DNA of 64,000 bases from Pholiota molesta. Lineage: Eukaryota > Basidiomycota > Agaricomycetes > Agaricales > Strophariaceae. Positions 43,851 through 53,707 of this stretch are shown piece by piece (position 1 is the first letter of the stretch; each line of letters begins with the position of its first letter). Under the pieces are notes generated by a model. The model saw nothing but the letters and a program-made list of their open reading frames with translations. It did no database searches and was not told the origin of the DNA. Made by a program: the position numbers and the translations under genes. The stretch spans positions 1 through 64,000 of the forward strand of contig JACGCK010000098.1 of the NCBI GenBank assembly GCA_014925825.1. The letters run 5' to 3'.

Positions 43851-44508
43851 TGGTTAAGGTACTAGGGACAGGAACACACATGTCAATATTTCGATGCCAC
43901 ATACCACAAAATTCAAATGACTCACATATGAGAGTCATTGGCAAAACAACATGCGGAGAAGGAGAAACCAATAAGAAGTGGATGCTGCTTTGCTACTGCC
44001 ATAGGATATTCTCTGTCGTCTTTCTCTTTGGTTCAGATACATAACACTCAAGTAATTATAAGTACGCTAGTCCTCGATTAAGTAGTCCTATCTTTTGATA
44101 CAGATCATTGCACGTAAAGCAAACCAAAATTTTGTTGTTCTGTTGGAGGCATTGAGAATAGAGTATCTAGATGGATAGTTGAGCGAGGAATGACGTCTAT
44201 GACTAGTGAAGCTTGAAGATTCGGTGGCATACTTCCCGCTCAGTTTGCAGATGTAAAGCACCATTCTTCTTGAGTAAGTACTTGAGACCATTAAAGGGGA
44301 ATGAATGGTAAATTTTGGACTTGATATGTTATCACCGAATAAACCGAATCCGGGTCATTCATTAGTCTCGCTAAATCTGATCATCGGCGGCATTCTTGTT
44401 TGTAACCTTCCTTTCCGACTTTGAGATCATCATTGGACCTTCGGCTTGCGTCAATTCAGCAATCCTTTTGCTCAAAGCACTATAGTGGATAACCAATAAT
44501 ACTTCAAC
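43763..44508. other. Spacer between tandem F-box genes
   Basis: No gene. The right half (from about 44080) is the duplicated promoter segment. Confidence 0.4.
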
Positions 44509-46520
44509 ATGGAACTTGACGAGAACCAACAAGATTACAAAGTCGTGTCCTCCCTCGCATCCCACTTCGGGACGAACTATACACCCACCGACGATGAACT
44601 CTTGCAGATCCATAACCTCCTCGTAGAGCCATCTGTCAGAATTTCGGAGCTGGAAGTCGAAATGGCTCGGAAGGCGGCTGAATACGACGCGATTGTCGAA
44701 AAGCACGCGAAGCTCATGCGACTGGTGGCCGACTATCGAGCGCTTGCATCCCCCATGCGCAGGCTGCCCGTCGACCTCCTCCGTGAGGTTTTTTATCACT
44801 GCCTTCCGACGGCGCACAACGCGATCCTCAGCCACAAGGAGGCACCTGCGGTACTGACCCACGTATGTAGGACCTGGCGCGCCGTCGCGCTTGCTACTCC
44901 AGTGCTCTGGGCTTCTCTTCACATACCCGTGCCCCAGCCCATGCCCGATGATATGTTTTTCAGGTCAGACTTAGAGCGAGAAGGATACCGGACGTCGATG
45001 ACGGACGCACTGTGGAAGCGGACTACGGCAATGAAGGAATGGCTTGCACGCTCTGGCGCATGCGGATTGAGCATCTCATTGCACGGTATGCAGCACCCAA
45101 ATTATAGAGTGCTAAACACCAATTACGAGGAGTTTCTCAACACCATCATGTTACATTCCAAGCGCTGGCGTTCGATAACATTCACATGCTCCGCAGAGTA
45201 CCTCATATCTGTCTCTGCACTCACAGCGGAAGATGTCCCTGCGCTCGAAGAGCTCGTTATCAACATGACTAGCCACTTTTCTCAGCCACCAGCTGATTTT
45301 GATCCTCTCTCTCCGTCGATACTCAACTGGGCGAAGTCATCTTTCCTTAGCGCCCCTCGCCTCCACCGCGTGTCGTTCGTTCACCTCAGCGGCGATATTA
45401 ATATGCTACCGCTCCGCTGGCAGCAGTTAACTTATCTTTCGCTAACAGGTGTACCCATTGGCTGGGAAAATAGGTTTAATCAGGGCTTCCTCAACATTGC
45501 AGCGCTTCTCGCGAAGTGCCCTGGGCTCGTTTCAGCGAGGCTGGAGATATCCTCCGACGCCCAATCAAGCGCAGGTGCGGGGCCACCTCAACATACATGC
45601 AGGAGCCCCCTCCTGCTTCCCCACCTCATCGAGTTGGCTTTACAGAATGGCGTATCGGATATCTCATCGTTCTTCGCGATGCTGGACGTGCCACGGCTAA
45701 CAACGCTCAGTTATTATACTTACACAATGAAGCCCGCCGGCGAGTTCATCGCGCTCGTCAGACGTAGCAGCGATACGCTTGTCACATTAACGATCAATGC
45801 GGCCATGTTCTCCCGCGAGGACTTCTTCTCACTATTGAAGGCCGCCCGTAGGCTCAAGAGCCTCTCGAACAGGCTGGGAAGAACGATAGAACCACCTAAT
45901 CCTTGGGAAGGTAACGAAGAACAAAATGCGCTCCACTTTGATAATGTCTTCCTCGGTATGTTGGTGGGCAAGCGCCTAAGTCTGCCGAAGTTGGACGCCG
46001 AAGGCGACGCAAAGTCGCAGGAAGAGAAAGTCCAGACAGCCGAGGTGGTGGCTGATGGATATTCCTCTGTCCTTCTTCCCGAGCTGGAGAGCTTCGATTC
46101 TTGTCGCCTCGTAAGCTTCACGGGTGAAGGGCTATTGGAATGCCTCATGTTACGCCAAGGGTTAGCTGATGGCCGCAATGATTCCGTTGCAAATTCTGAA
46201 ATTGCCCGTAGCGCTCCCTATTGCAAGTTCAAACACTTTTCTGTACCGTTCTGCAGGGGTGACATTCTGCCGCTATCCGACCAAATTCCTTTTTTGACGA
46301 AAGATGGCCTCGCACTGCATCTGCCTTATCCCCCCGCAAAAGTTTTCGATTACTTCTCACCAGCGGAAGGGGTTGTAGATGAAATGGCGTCCAGTCTTTA
46401 CCAGATATCAGCATGATGTAATTCAAAGTAAACTATTGAGTGTGGCAGTCATATCGAGCCCTCAAGGTCCTGTTTCTCGAACTGTTCATAAGGAAAATCT
46501 GGTAATAAAATCACTGTATT
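44080..46520 (+). repeat. Tandem F-box gene unit, copy 2
   Basis: Partner of 41420-43850, with high similarity through the coding region and into both flanks. Confidence 0.7.
44509..46416 (+). CDS. F-box-like protein, copy 2 (intact)
   Basis: Single exon, 635 aa. The N-terminal ~85 residues (MELDENQQDYKVV, then a coiled stretch ISELEVEMARKAAEYDAIVEKHAKL) lead into the F-box: SPMRRLPVDLLREVFYHCLP...LTHVCRTWRAVALATPVLWASLHI. The remainder is a degenerate leucine-rich region (SFLSAPRLHRVSFVHLSGDINM, LAKCPGLVSARLEI, LLPHLIELALQNGVSDISSFF). The C-terminal tail is SFTGEGLLECLMLRQGL...SAPYCKFKHFSVPFC. It is the complete member of a three-copy family in this window and serves as reference for the broken copies. 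It is likely a cytosolic or nuclear SCF adaptor. Large, rapidly changing F-box families of this type are typical of Agaricomycetes. No introns. Confidence 0.85.
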   Translation: MELDENQQDYKVVSSLASHFGTNYTPTDDELLQIHNLLVEPSVRISELEVEMARKAAEYDAIVEKHAKLMRLVADYRALASPMRRLPVDLLREVFYHCLPTAHNAILSHKEAPAVLTHVCRTWRAVALATPVLWASLHIPVPQPMPDDMFFRSDLEREGYRTSMTDALWKRTTAMKEWLARSGACGLSISLHGMQHPNYRVLNTNYEEFLNTIMLHSKRWRSITFTCSAEYLISVSALTAEDVPALEELVINMTSHFSQPPADFDPLSPSILNWAKSSFLSAPRLHRVSFVHLSGDINMLPLRWQQLTYLSLTGVPIGWENRFNQGFLNIAALLAKCPGLVSARLEISSDAQSSAGAGPPQHTCRSPLLLPHLIELALQNGVSDISSFFAMLDVPRLTTLSYYTYTMKPAGEFIALVRRSSDTLVTLTINAAMFSREDFFSLLKAARRLKSLSNRLGRTIEPPNPWEGNEEQNALHFDNVFLGMLVGKRLSLPKLDAEGDAKSQEEKVQTAEVVADGYSSVLLPELESFDSCRLVSFTGEGLLECLMLRQGLADGRNDSVANSEIARSAPYCKFKHFSVPFCRGDILPLSDQIPFLTKDGLALHLPYPPAKVFDYFSPAEGVVDEMASSLYQISA

Positions 46521-46561
46521 ATTGATACGTGTACAACGCACATTTGTATTCCCTTGATGCT

Positions 46562-47842
46562 TTACTCCTCCCAGGGGTGAGCAACAAGCTTTGATCGCGA
46601 GACCTCCCCTTTCTCCAAGCGCTCAAGTCCAGAAGGAATACCGGCAAGACCATTTGGCAATACCTCAATCTCATTGGGCTAAAGTCGCACAAAATCGTGA
46701 ATTCAAGGTCACGAACGTGGAATTTAGGCGTGGAATCAATCATACCTTTATAAGCCCTTGTTCAAGGAAGCGAGACACGTTATCGTGATACAGCACGTTC
46801 AAAAGAGGAGCGGTATGGTCTCTGTATACACCCACCACCGGAACGAGCGTCTTGTCCGCGGGGATCGCGACCTTCGGCTGCTGGACGATTGCCAAGTATC
46901 CTCCGGAAGGCAGGAGGTCGACCGCAGCTGCCTGCGTCTCTGGTAACGAGATCGCATCGAAGATGAATTTGGGAAGATGTCCATCCGGGGTGATTTTGGT
47001 GATTTCGTTCCCTAGTAAAGAGGTCGACAGGCTGCGATCGAGGACGTGTGTTGCCCCGATAGATTTGAGGAAATCGGTTTGTTTCAGGGACGCCGTGGTG
47101 ATGATGGGGGAGAATCCAGAGAGCTTCGCGAGTTGAATAACTGAGGTCGATGACGTTGGATTTTCGATATGCAGATCGAGAAGAAATCAACATACCTGCT
47201 TGGCCGACCGAGCTACTGCCTCCAAAGACAACGAACGGCTGTCCAGTATATTTTGCTCTGGCGGAATCAGTGATCGGAGCCTCGAGCCCGAATCCGTGGG
47301 GAAGGGGCTGATACAGCCCGACATAGGCTGCTGAAAGAGCAACGGGGATGCTAGCAACCTCGTCGTATGAAAGCTTTTCGGGGATCTGAAGGAAAATAAG
47401 ATCGGACAAGATGATCCCAAGGACAAGGAGGTGTATGTACCTTTGCGGCGATCTTGGCGCTGCAGAGGCAGTACTGTTGGAACCCCGCCTTCTTCAAACT
47501 ATCGATGTATTGTCCTTGGAAAAAGCTGGAACGGAAACGTTAACCAACAATGACAAATTCAGAGAACGATACGAGTACCCACACGCGATCTCCCTTCGCG
47601 AAGTCTGCTACACCATCTCCGACGGCTTCGACATCGCCCGCTATGTCTGATCCAAGGACAGCGGGGTAACTTTCGACGAATACACCGTATTTTCGGATCT
47701 TCCAGTCAACGGGATTCAGAGCGGCGGCCTTCACTTTGACCAGAATCTCCCCGGGTCTCGGTTTGGGTGTCTCGACTTCCCCGATGGCGAAGTCTCCGAA
47801 CTTCTTGTCAAGAAGAAGAGCCTTGTGGGTCGAAGTTACCAT
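46562..47842 (-). CDS. MDR-family oxidoreductase (quinone/enoyl reductase-like)
   Basis: Five exons (47842-47583, 47525-47441, 47385-47196, 47140-46746, 46678-46562) give 348 aa, the standard length for medium-chain dehydrogenases. The N-terminal GroES-like domain shows GEILVKVKAAALNPVDWKIRKYG, YPAVLGSDIAG and AKGDRVFFQGQY. The Rossmann NADPH site is FVVFGGSSSVGQAVIQLAKLSGF. Later come IGATHVLDRS, FIFDAIS and LPSGGYLAIV. There are no catalytic or structural zinc cysteines, so it belongs with the zinc-free quinone oxidoreductase, trans-enoyl reductase or toxD-like branch. Substrate is unknown; a nearby biosynthetic cluster is not visible. The fourth splice falls in GSSSVGQA|V. Downstream of it is F-box copy 2, tail to tail, with about 145 bp between stops. 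Confidence 0.9.
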
Positions 47843-48353
47843 CGTACTTGTGTAGTGATGTCAGGAGTGGATAAAGATAAGTTGAGGGTCGAAATCGGCT
47901 GTGTGGAGATCTCAGCAGTTGGCACACACGTTGTATCCTGCTATTTATACGCACTCTGGTAATAGTCCTCCGAGTCTCTTTGATAGGAATAAGACTGAAT
48001 TGACTTGAAGAGATCCTTTGAGAAACTGATACGGTGGGTGCAATGATTAGATGCTCGCGTGCAAGCTATGCGTCCTTGAAGGAGTAGTATCGATGATACG
48101 TGTAAGTGAGAAATCGCTGATAAGGATGTGCGTGCATGGCCCCATGGCACACGAGGCAGCCAAAAATAGATCCTTCTCACGCTCTCTATTATTGGGATTC
48201 CGACTTACATAATGAAGACGCTGCGCCTTTAACCGTAACGTCCGCCTTTCCGCTCGACCGCCATAACCGCCTTCTTGCAATTCGTGAGTTAGAATGTCCC
48301 TCATTCCTACGTTTCTAACGCTACAGCTTACTTAGATGTCTCGCTGATTAACC
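47843..48353. other. Divergent promoter region between the MDR and UPF0014 genes
   Basis: 511 bp between divergent start codons, with no frame supported. Confidence 0.4.
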
Positions 48354-49641
48354 ATGTCAGATATTGAAATCGGCATTCCTGGACAGACGACCCAGTCGGA
48401 CCTGACATGGCTAAATGTAGCCATCGGACTAGCGTTCATCATCTTTGACATCGGTATCTCGACTGTCTTCCGTCTGGGTGCTGGGGTATCCCTGCTAGTC
48501 GCAGCGCTCAGATGCATAGGCCAATTGGCCGCCGTCGCGACGATTCTGCAGCAAGTCTTCGACAACAAGAACCCATGGACGGTCGCGCTCATCAGCGGTG
48601 AGTCGGTCGCGGTTCTTCCACCTCTCACGGGAATTCATCGAGTCCGAATAGTCGTTCTCAATTTCTTGGGCACATTTGAAACAGGTGTGTCTGCAAAGCT
48701 GCTAGAATTCAAAGTTCTCAGAGTTCGGTTGTTCTCCAGTCGTCAATAAATCTTCTCGAAGGTTTCAGCATATGGTATTTTTTTCCATAGTTTTCACAGT
48801 ATATCAAATCTGACCGTCATCTTGTAATAGTTTTCTGTGGTGCTAATCGCAATGCTTGGATCAACCATACCGATCTCCATTATCGGGGCGCGGTTTGCCA
48901 TGGGGGTGACCCCATTTTGGGTCCCTGTGCAATATAGTGCGTCCAAACAATTCTACCATCGGCTGCGCACGATTCTTATTTTCCGGTAGTCCCGATTGTG
49001 GGTATGCTTTGCGGCGCCACTGTTTCCGGGATCGTCATTGCCGTTGGTTTCGTTCTCAAGGAACTGCAGTAAGACCACCTTCATCTGGTATCTCTCATTG
49101 CTCACGTCTGTCGCATCAGGGAAAACAAGGATAAGGTAGAGATCTATCTAGCTTTCGGCGCCACGCGGATGGAGGCCTGCCGACCCATCGTCGTCCAAGC
49201 GCTCAAGCTCGCGCTGACGCCGCCCATCAACCAAATGAGGTGCGTCCCCTATCCCCCAACCGCCTGTCCTCCCGCTGACGCGCCCGTGCCAGCGTCATTG
49301 GCATCATCGCGATCCCCGGGATGATGACGGGCGCGCTCCTGGGCGGCGCGTCCGTGCAGCAGGCGGCGAAGCTGCAGATGATCATCATGTTCATGATCAC
49401 CGCGAGCACGACGCTCGGCTCGGTGTTCACGACGCTCGCCGCCGTGTTTGTCGTCGTGGACGAGCAGCATCGGGTCCGCCCCGAGCGGATATCGGGGAAG
49501 AGCGGTGGTTGGCTCAATCTCAAGCAGTTGAGCTGGAAGAAGATAGTGGGGTGGATAAAGGAGAGATTGCGCCCGCAGCCTAAAACTCCTATGACGGACG
49601 AAGAACAAGAAAGACTGCTGATTGCATTGTCGCCTATATAA
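48354..49641 (+). CDS. UPF0014/FetB-type membrane protein
   Basis: Seven exons (48354-48597, 48652-48684, 48740-48774, 48831-48936, 48990-49068, 49120-49239, 49293-49641) give 321 aa. Several membrane helices alternate with the family's conserved loops: RLGAGVSLLVAALRCIGQL, LNFLGTFETVVNKSSRRFQHM, AMLGSTIPISIIGARF, VPIVGMLCGATVSGI, EIYLAFGATRMEACRPIV, INQMSVIGIIAIPGMMTGALLGGASVQQAAKLQMIIMF. Bacterial FetB and plant STAR2/ALS3 are the membrane halves of ABC-type transporters linked to iron and aluminium tolerance. The fungal role is not established. The cytosolic C-terminal tail is basic. A separate ATPase partner is not in the window. It is divergent from the MDR gene. Confidence 0.92.
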
Positions 49642-49754
49642 AGACTTAATTTGATAGTCAAAGTTAACCATGCAAGGCTGTTTTGAGAACAAAGTTCGAC
49701 GCTGGCATGACTGCCACGGTCGATGATTTACTTCAAATTACATCATACTCGCTC

Positions 49755-50071
49755 CTAGCAAAAACTGGATGCCATTGCATCTACAATTCCTTCCGCTGGT
49801 GAGACTCGGACATAGGAAATTTCTACCGGGTTATAAGACAGATGCAGTGGGCGGTCTTCCTTCATCAAAAAAGCGAGTTGCTCAGATACTGGCAGAGTGT
49901 CCCGCCTGCCGAACGGTACAGAAAAGTGTTCGAACTTGCAATAGGGCGCACTATATGCAACATCGACACCTCCTGCCTGAGCACCGGAAATGGTGGAATT
50001 TGCAACAGAGTCGGTCCGGCCATGGGCGAGACCTTGGCGGAGCATGAGGCATTCCAGTAGCCCCTCACCCG
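49755..50071 (-). pseudogene. Displaced C-terminal piece of F-box copy 3
   Basis: The minus strand reads ...GEGLLECLMLRQGLAHGRTDSV...SAPYCKFEHFSVPFG...SPAEGIVDAMASSFC, aligning with the last ~100 residues of F-box copy 2. It is cut at 50071, directly beside the 8-bp target duplication (50072-50079) of the 3.8-kb element. Its 5' part is at 53904-55450. The two parts would be continuous and in frame if the element and one duplication were absent. Confidence 0.9.
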
Positions 50072-50079
50072 TGAAGTTT
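50072..50079. repeat. Target-site duplication, left (8 bp)
   Basis: TGAAGTTT, repeated at 53896-53903; it belongs to the F-box codons V-N-F-T on the minus strand. Confidence 0.9.
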
Positions 50080-50594
50080 CACCTTTGGCAGCAGTTGCAA
50101 CGCTCCTGACAGGACCTTTAGGTGGGGTTAAATGCGCGGATTATACCCACCTTACAGGTGAAATTGCTGCGGATCCGCCTCACCCAAATCCTAATATGGA
50201 AGCATCCACCATCGCCATGCATCGCTACCATCCTCGGGAGATGGTGCCCCTATGACCCATCTCTGATGATGGGTGCTAATTATATAACTATCCGACATAC
50301 CATGCGGTATGTTTAAATATCAATTTTTGCGATTATGTATGTTGTAGAGATGGTTCTCTGTATTTATTGATACAACTACGTTCTAGCACCTTAATTTAGT
50401 GCATTCCACCACAAACAATGGGACAAAAGGGCCAGGGCTGGATGGATGCACAAACAAGCATCTGGATGACACTCAGAGACAATCCGCTTTTGGAAATACT
50501 TACCATGTTGGGCAGTCGGCTCATTCAATAAATCTCGCTGTTTTGAATAATTTCAATGCAATGTTTTATTAAAATACTACTCAGTGCATACTGA

Positions 50595-51254
50595 CTAGCT
50601 CATTCCGAGAGTTTGGCGGCGGCGGCAGTGTTGTTGTTCACCCATCGCGCAGTGTGGTCGGCGTACACATCTCGCCGCCAACTTCCACCAGACTCGCCGC
50701 CAACTTCCGCCAGACTGCTGTTCATGCTCCCGGCAGAGACCCAGAATTTGCTCGCGTAGCGGCGCGTACTTAGCCAGCAATACCGCATCACCGCTGCAGA
50801 TGGCGCCTACATCCATCCTGCCGCGAGCATCCACTCCCCATCGCCCAACCCGCCGCTGCATCCGCATCACCCACAGCAGCTCGCGCGTCATCTCCCCGCC
50901 CGCGGTCAAGCCCGTCCACGAGCGCGTGGGCACGACGTAGCCCTGCGTCTGGAACGGCACCATGTTCGACGCCGTCTGTCCACTGCCGAGCTTGTCGCCG
51001 CCGCCCGCGCCCGCGATGCTCAAGCTCTCGATGAACATGGGGATGTACGAGCCGGGCAGGGGCGAGTTGTATGTCGAGCCCTGCCGCGAGGGCTGCAGGA
51101 TGCTCGAGCGGCGCGCATAGGTGCCCATGGGGTCGGTGTCAGGGAACTCCCTCCCGCGGCGTCGACGAGCGCCGCGCAATCTGCCTCCCTCCGTCATCCT
51201 CCACCATCCTCCATTTCGTTGGCCCGTCTTGCCGTTGGCCGCGCCGGGGCGCAA
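50595..51254 (-). other. Possible captured gene fragment inside the 3.8-kb element
   Basis: An open frame of 219 codons. Its middle part (GSTYNSPLPGSYIPMF, SLSIAGAGGGDK, QTQGYVVPTRSWTGL, GEMTRELLWVMRMQRR) has normal protein composition, unlike the low-complexity surroundings. No transposase motif is seen and I do not recognise a family. It could be a host exon picked up by the transposon, or chance. Confidence 0.3.
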
Positions 51255-53259
51255 TGGCTTCGTAATGGCGTCGTTTCGTGTGTGGTCAAGCCGCCCGCAT
51301 CCCTCAATAGAGGGGAGAGGCGCTGATTGTGACGGATGAGGTGGGGTGGAGTGGAGTGGATGGGTCAGCGAGGGTGGAGATTGTGGAGATGGATGGGAGG
51401 TGGAGGGGAAGACGAGGTCAACGTTGGATCAACGTTGATTTCTGCTGATCTCGATTTCATGCGGAGTTCAAATTCTAGGCGCCCATCGTCGACGATGGCA
51501 TTGACGAGGATTGGAGAGCATGAGTAGCCAGTTTTCTGTTTGTATATGTAGATATGCTCTGTAGATAATATGTATAAGAAAATCTAAAGTCAGTACGACG
51601 TATGAAAGATTGTATCTGCAATTCAAGCATAGTACGATAACAACTTTCGGGCCTCGGCAAGGAATCATTTCTGTGAATAAAGAAATTGCATAGATATATA
51701 TTCAAAAGTTGATTAGATATCCACTAGATAGTAGTCTGAAACCTTTTACCATTTGGCTTTGCTGAAAAATCCAAATCTGCTGTTCATACAATGACATCTT
51801 TCACAGAATGTTAGAAATATTACAGAATAGCTAAACAGGGATTCACTTCAATTGACAACATCTATTCATGTTTATAAATTCTGGGGTGTCTAAAATGGTA
51901 GATATATAGCATGTCAACAGGTCTCTCAAATAAATTAAGACTTTGGAAGAGACCACATTGCCATGCATGGTTAAATAGGTGGTTCGGTCCATGAGATACA
52001 CTACAAATCTTACTTGGATTATGGTCGATTTGAGGCCGTCGTCTGACTTTTATTAAACTACATCTAAACTGCCTTTCGAGCTTACATTTTTAAAAAGCTG
52101 GAATTATTTTCAATTCAAACCTACAGCTATTGTGTCGAAGTAACCTAAGCAACATTATATAAGTGATTTCTACATGTTTTGCATATTCGTTATTTCTGCA
52201 ATGATAACGTGGGAAGGAGTCGGACCGCTTACCGCAGCCAATCGCATGCATGGCGGTAATCGCCGAGAGACGATCTCTTCAATTGCAACCAACATCTCGT
52301 CTCTGCAGCCCACATCCTAGCCGCGCGCTCCTCCCCTCGCTCGAGGGATGTAGCCGGCATTCTGACGACAAGCAACTGCGACCCAGCAGATGCCCCCGCT
52401 GTACTCCCATCTCGACGTTTCAACCGTCACTACACCCCGACGCGACCCTCCCCTTCTGATAGCGATGTGCGGTCGTCCTTGCACACCAACGATACAGGCA
52501 AGGGAGGATGAAAACAGGAGAGACCCGTGAGCGGGAGACCCACCTGGTGCGTCTGCTGCGCCTCCCATAATCGTCCCCAGATGCTCACGTCCCCCTCCGC
52601 CCCACAGCATCTATTCACAGCGGCGAGGAGTGTGGACGCCACACCACTGCCTGCTCCGAGTTCTCTGTCGGCCGCGTTTTCTTCATCGCCACCACTCCCT
52701 TGCACCCGCCCTCCCTTCGCCGCATCGCTACCCTGTTATCGCGACAAGGCGGTGTGCAGTGCCACTTCCATTCCGACCCAGATCCCAGCTACAAGCCGCA
52801 CAGTGGGACCGTGCGCGCCGCCAGGTCACGACGACGATGCGACGTGTACGAGTCCGCTCGTCCGCCATGCGCCTCGCATCTCGGTGCTCACACCTCCCTG
52901 GCACCTGCCACGTATCCCGCCCTCCTACCACTCATTGCGGCTCGTAAACAATCACAACGGTGGCGCGATGCAGTGGTGGCTGTCCAGCGAGCCGTGCAGG
53001 GGACAGAGAAAGCCTGCGGTGGCGGTTCCGTGAGGCACGCAAAACTGCGGCGGGCTGACCGCGGTGGTCTAGCGAAGCGCGAAGGAGCACGAAGACACGG
53101 CGACGACGTCTAGCCACGTTGCCACCGGCTCTTCTGCTCCAAACAGCTGCGTTACAAACCGTCTGTGCAAACGCCATCGGCGATGGGTTGCGCCATGCTG
53201 TCGCAACGGCTCAAAACGCCCCCGCCATCCATTTGCCAGCTTGAGTCGCGCTGCCACGC

Positions 53260-53430
53260 ACAATCGCCGGGCAATGGGCGACGGACGATGCTCGAGGCTC
53301 GACGGACAAGAGACAATGGACGACGCTCGATACCCGATGCATGATACTGCATGGACAACGATGGTGCATGACGCATGGCGGAAGAAGCTCGACGCTCGAT
53401 GCTCGATACTCGATGGATGAGGCTCGACAC
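53260..53430. repeat. Degenerate CTCGATG/GACGATGC array
   Basis: Imperfect 7-12 bp repeats of CTCGATGCTCGATACTCGATG type inside the mobile element. Similar words occur at 4840-4990. This explains the Ser/Arg/His-rich spurious frames on both strands. Confidence 0.55.
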
Positions 53431-53707
53431 TCAACTGAATAAGCCCAGGGCCCGGTGGCACGGCAGCCACCCCCACGAACGACTGCACAAACACAGCAGC
53501 TGTTCGCCTCAAGCTCGACGGATGTGCGGTATATGCGACAGCGGGAGCGAGCACGGCGCTGGCGCATCGTTTGTCTTCCAACTTGGCTGTCACCGCCATT
53601 GCTGTGAGCCTGTGTATACATAGATTATAATATTTTGTATGTTATGTAGCTGGAAATATATATAAATGTATGTCGTTATAACTCAACAACGCCCAAGGGT
53701 CCAATCC

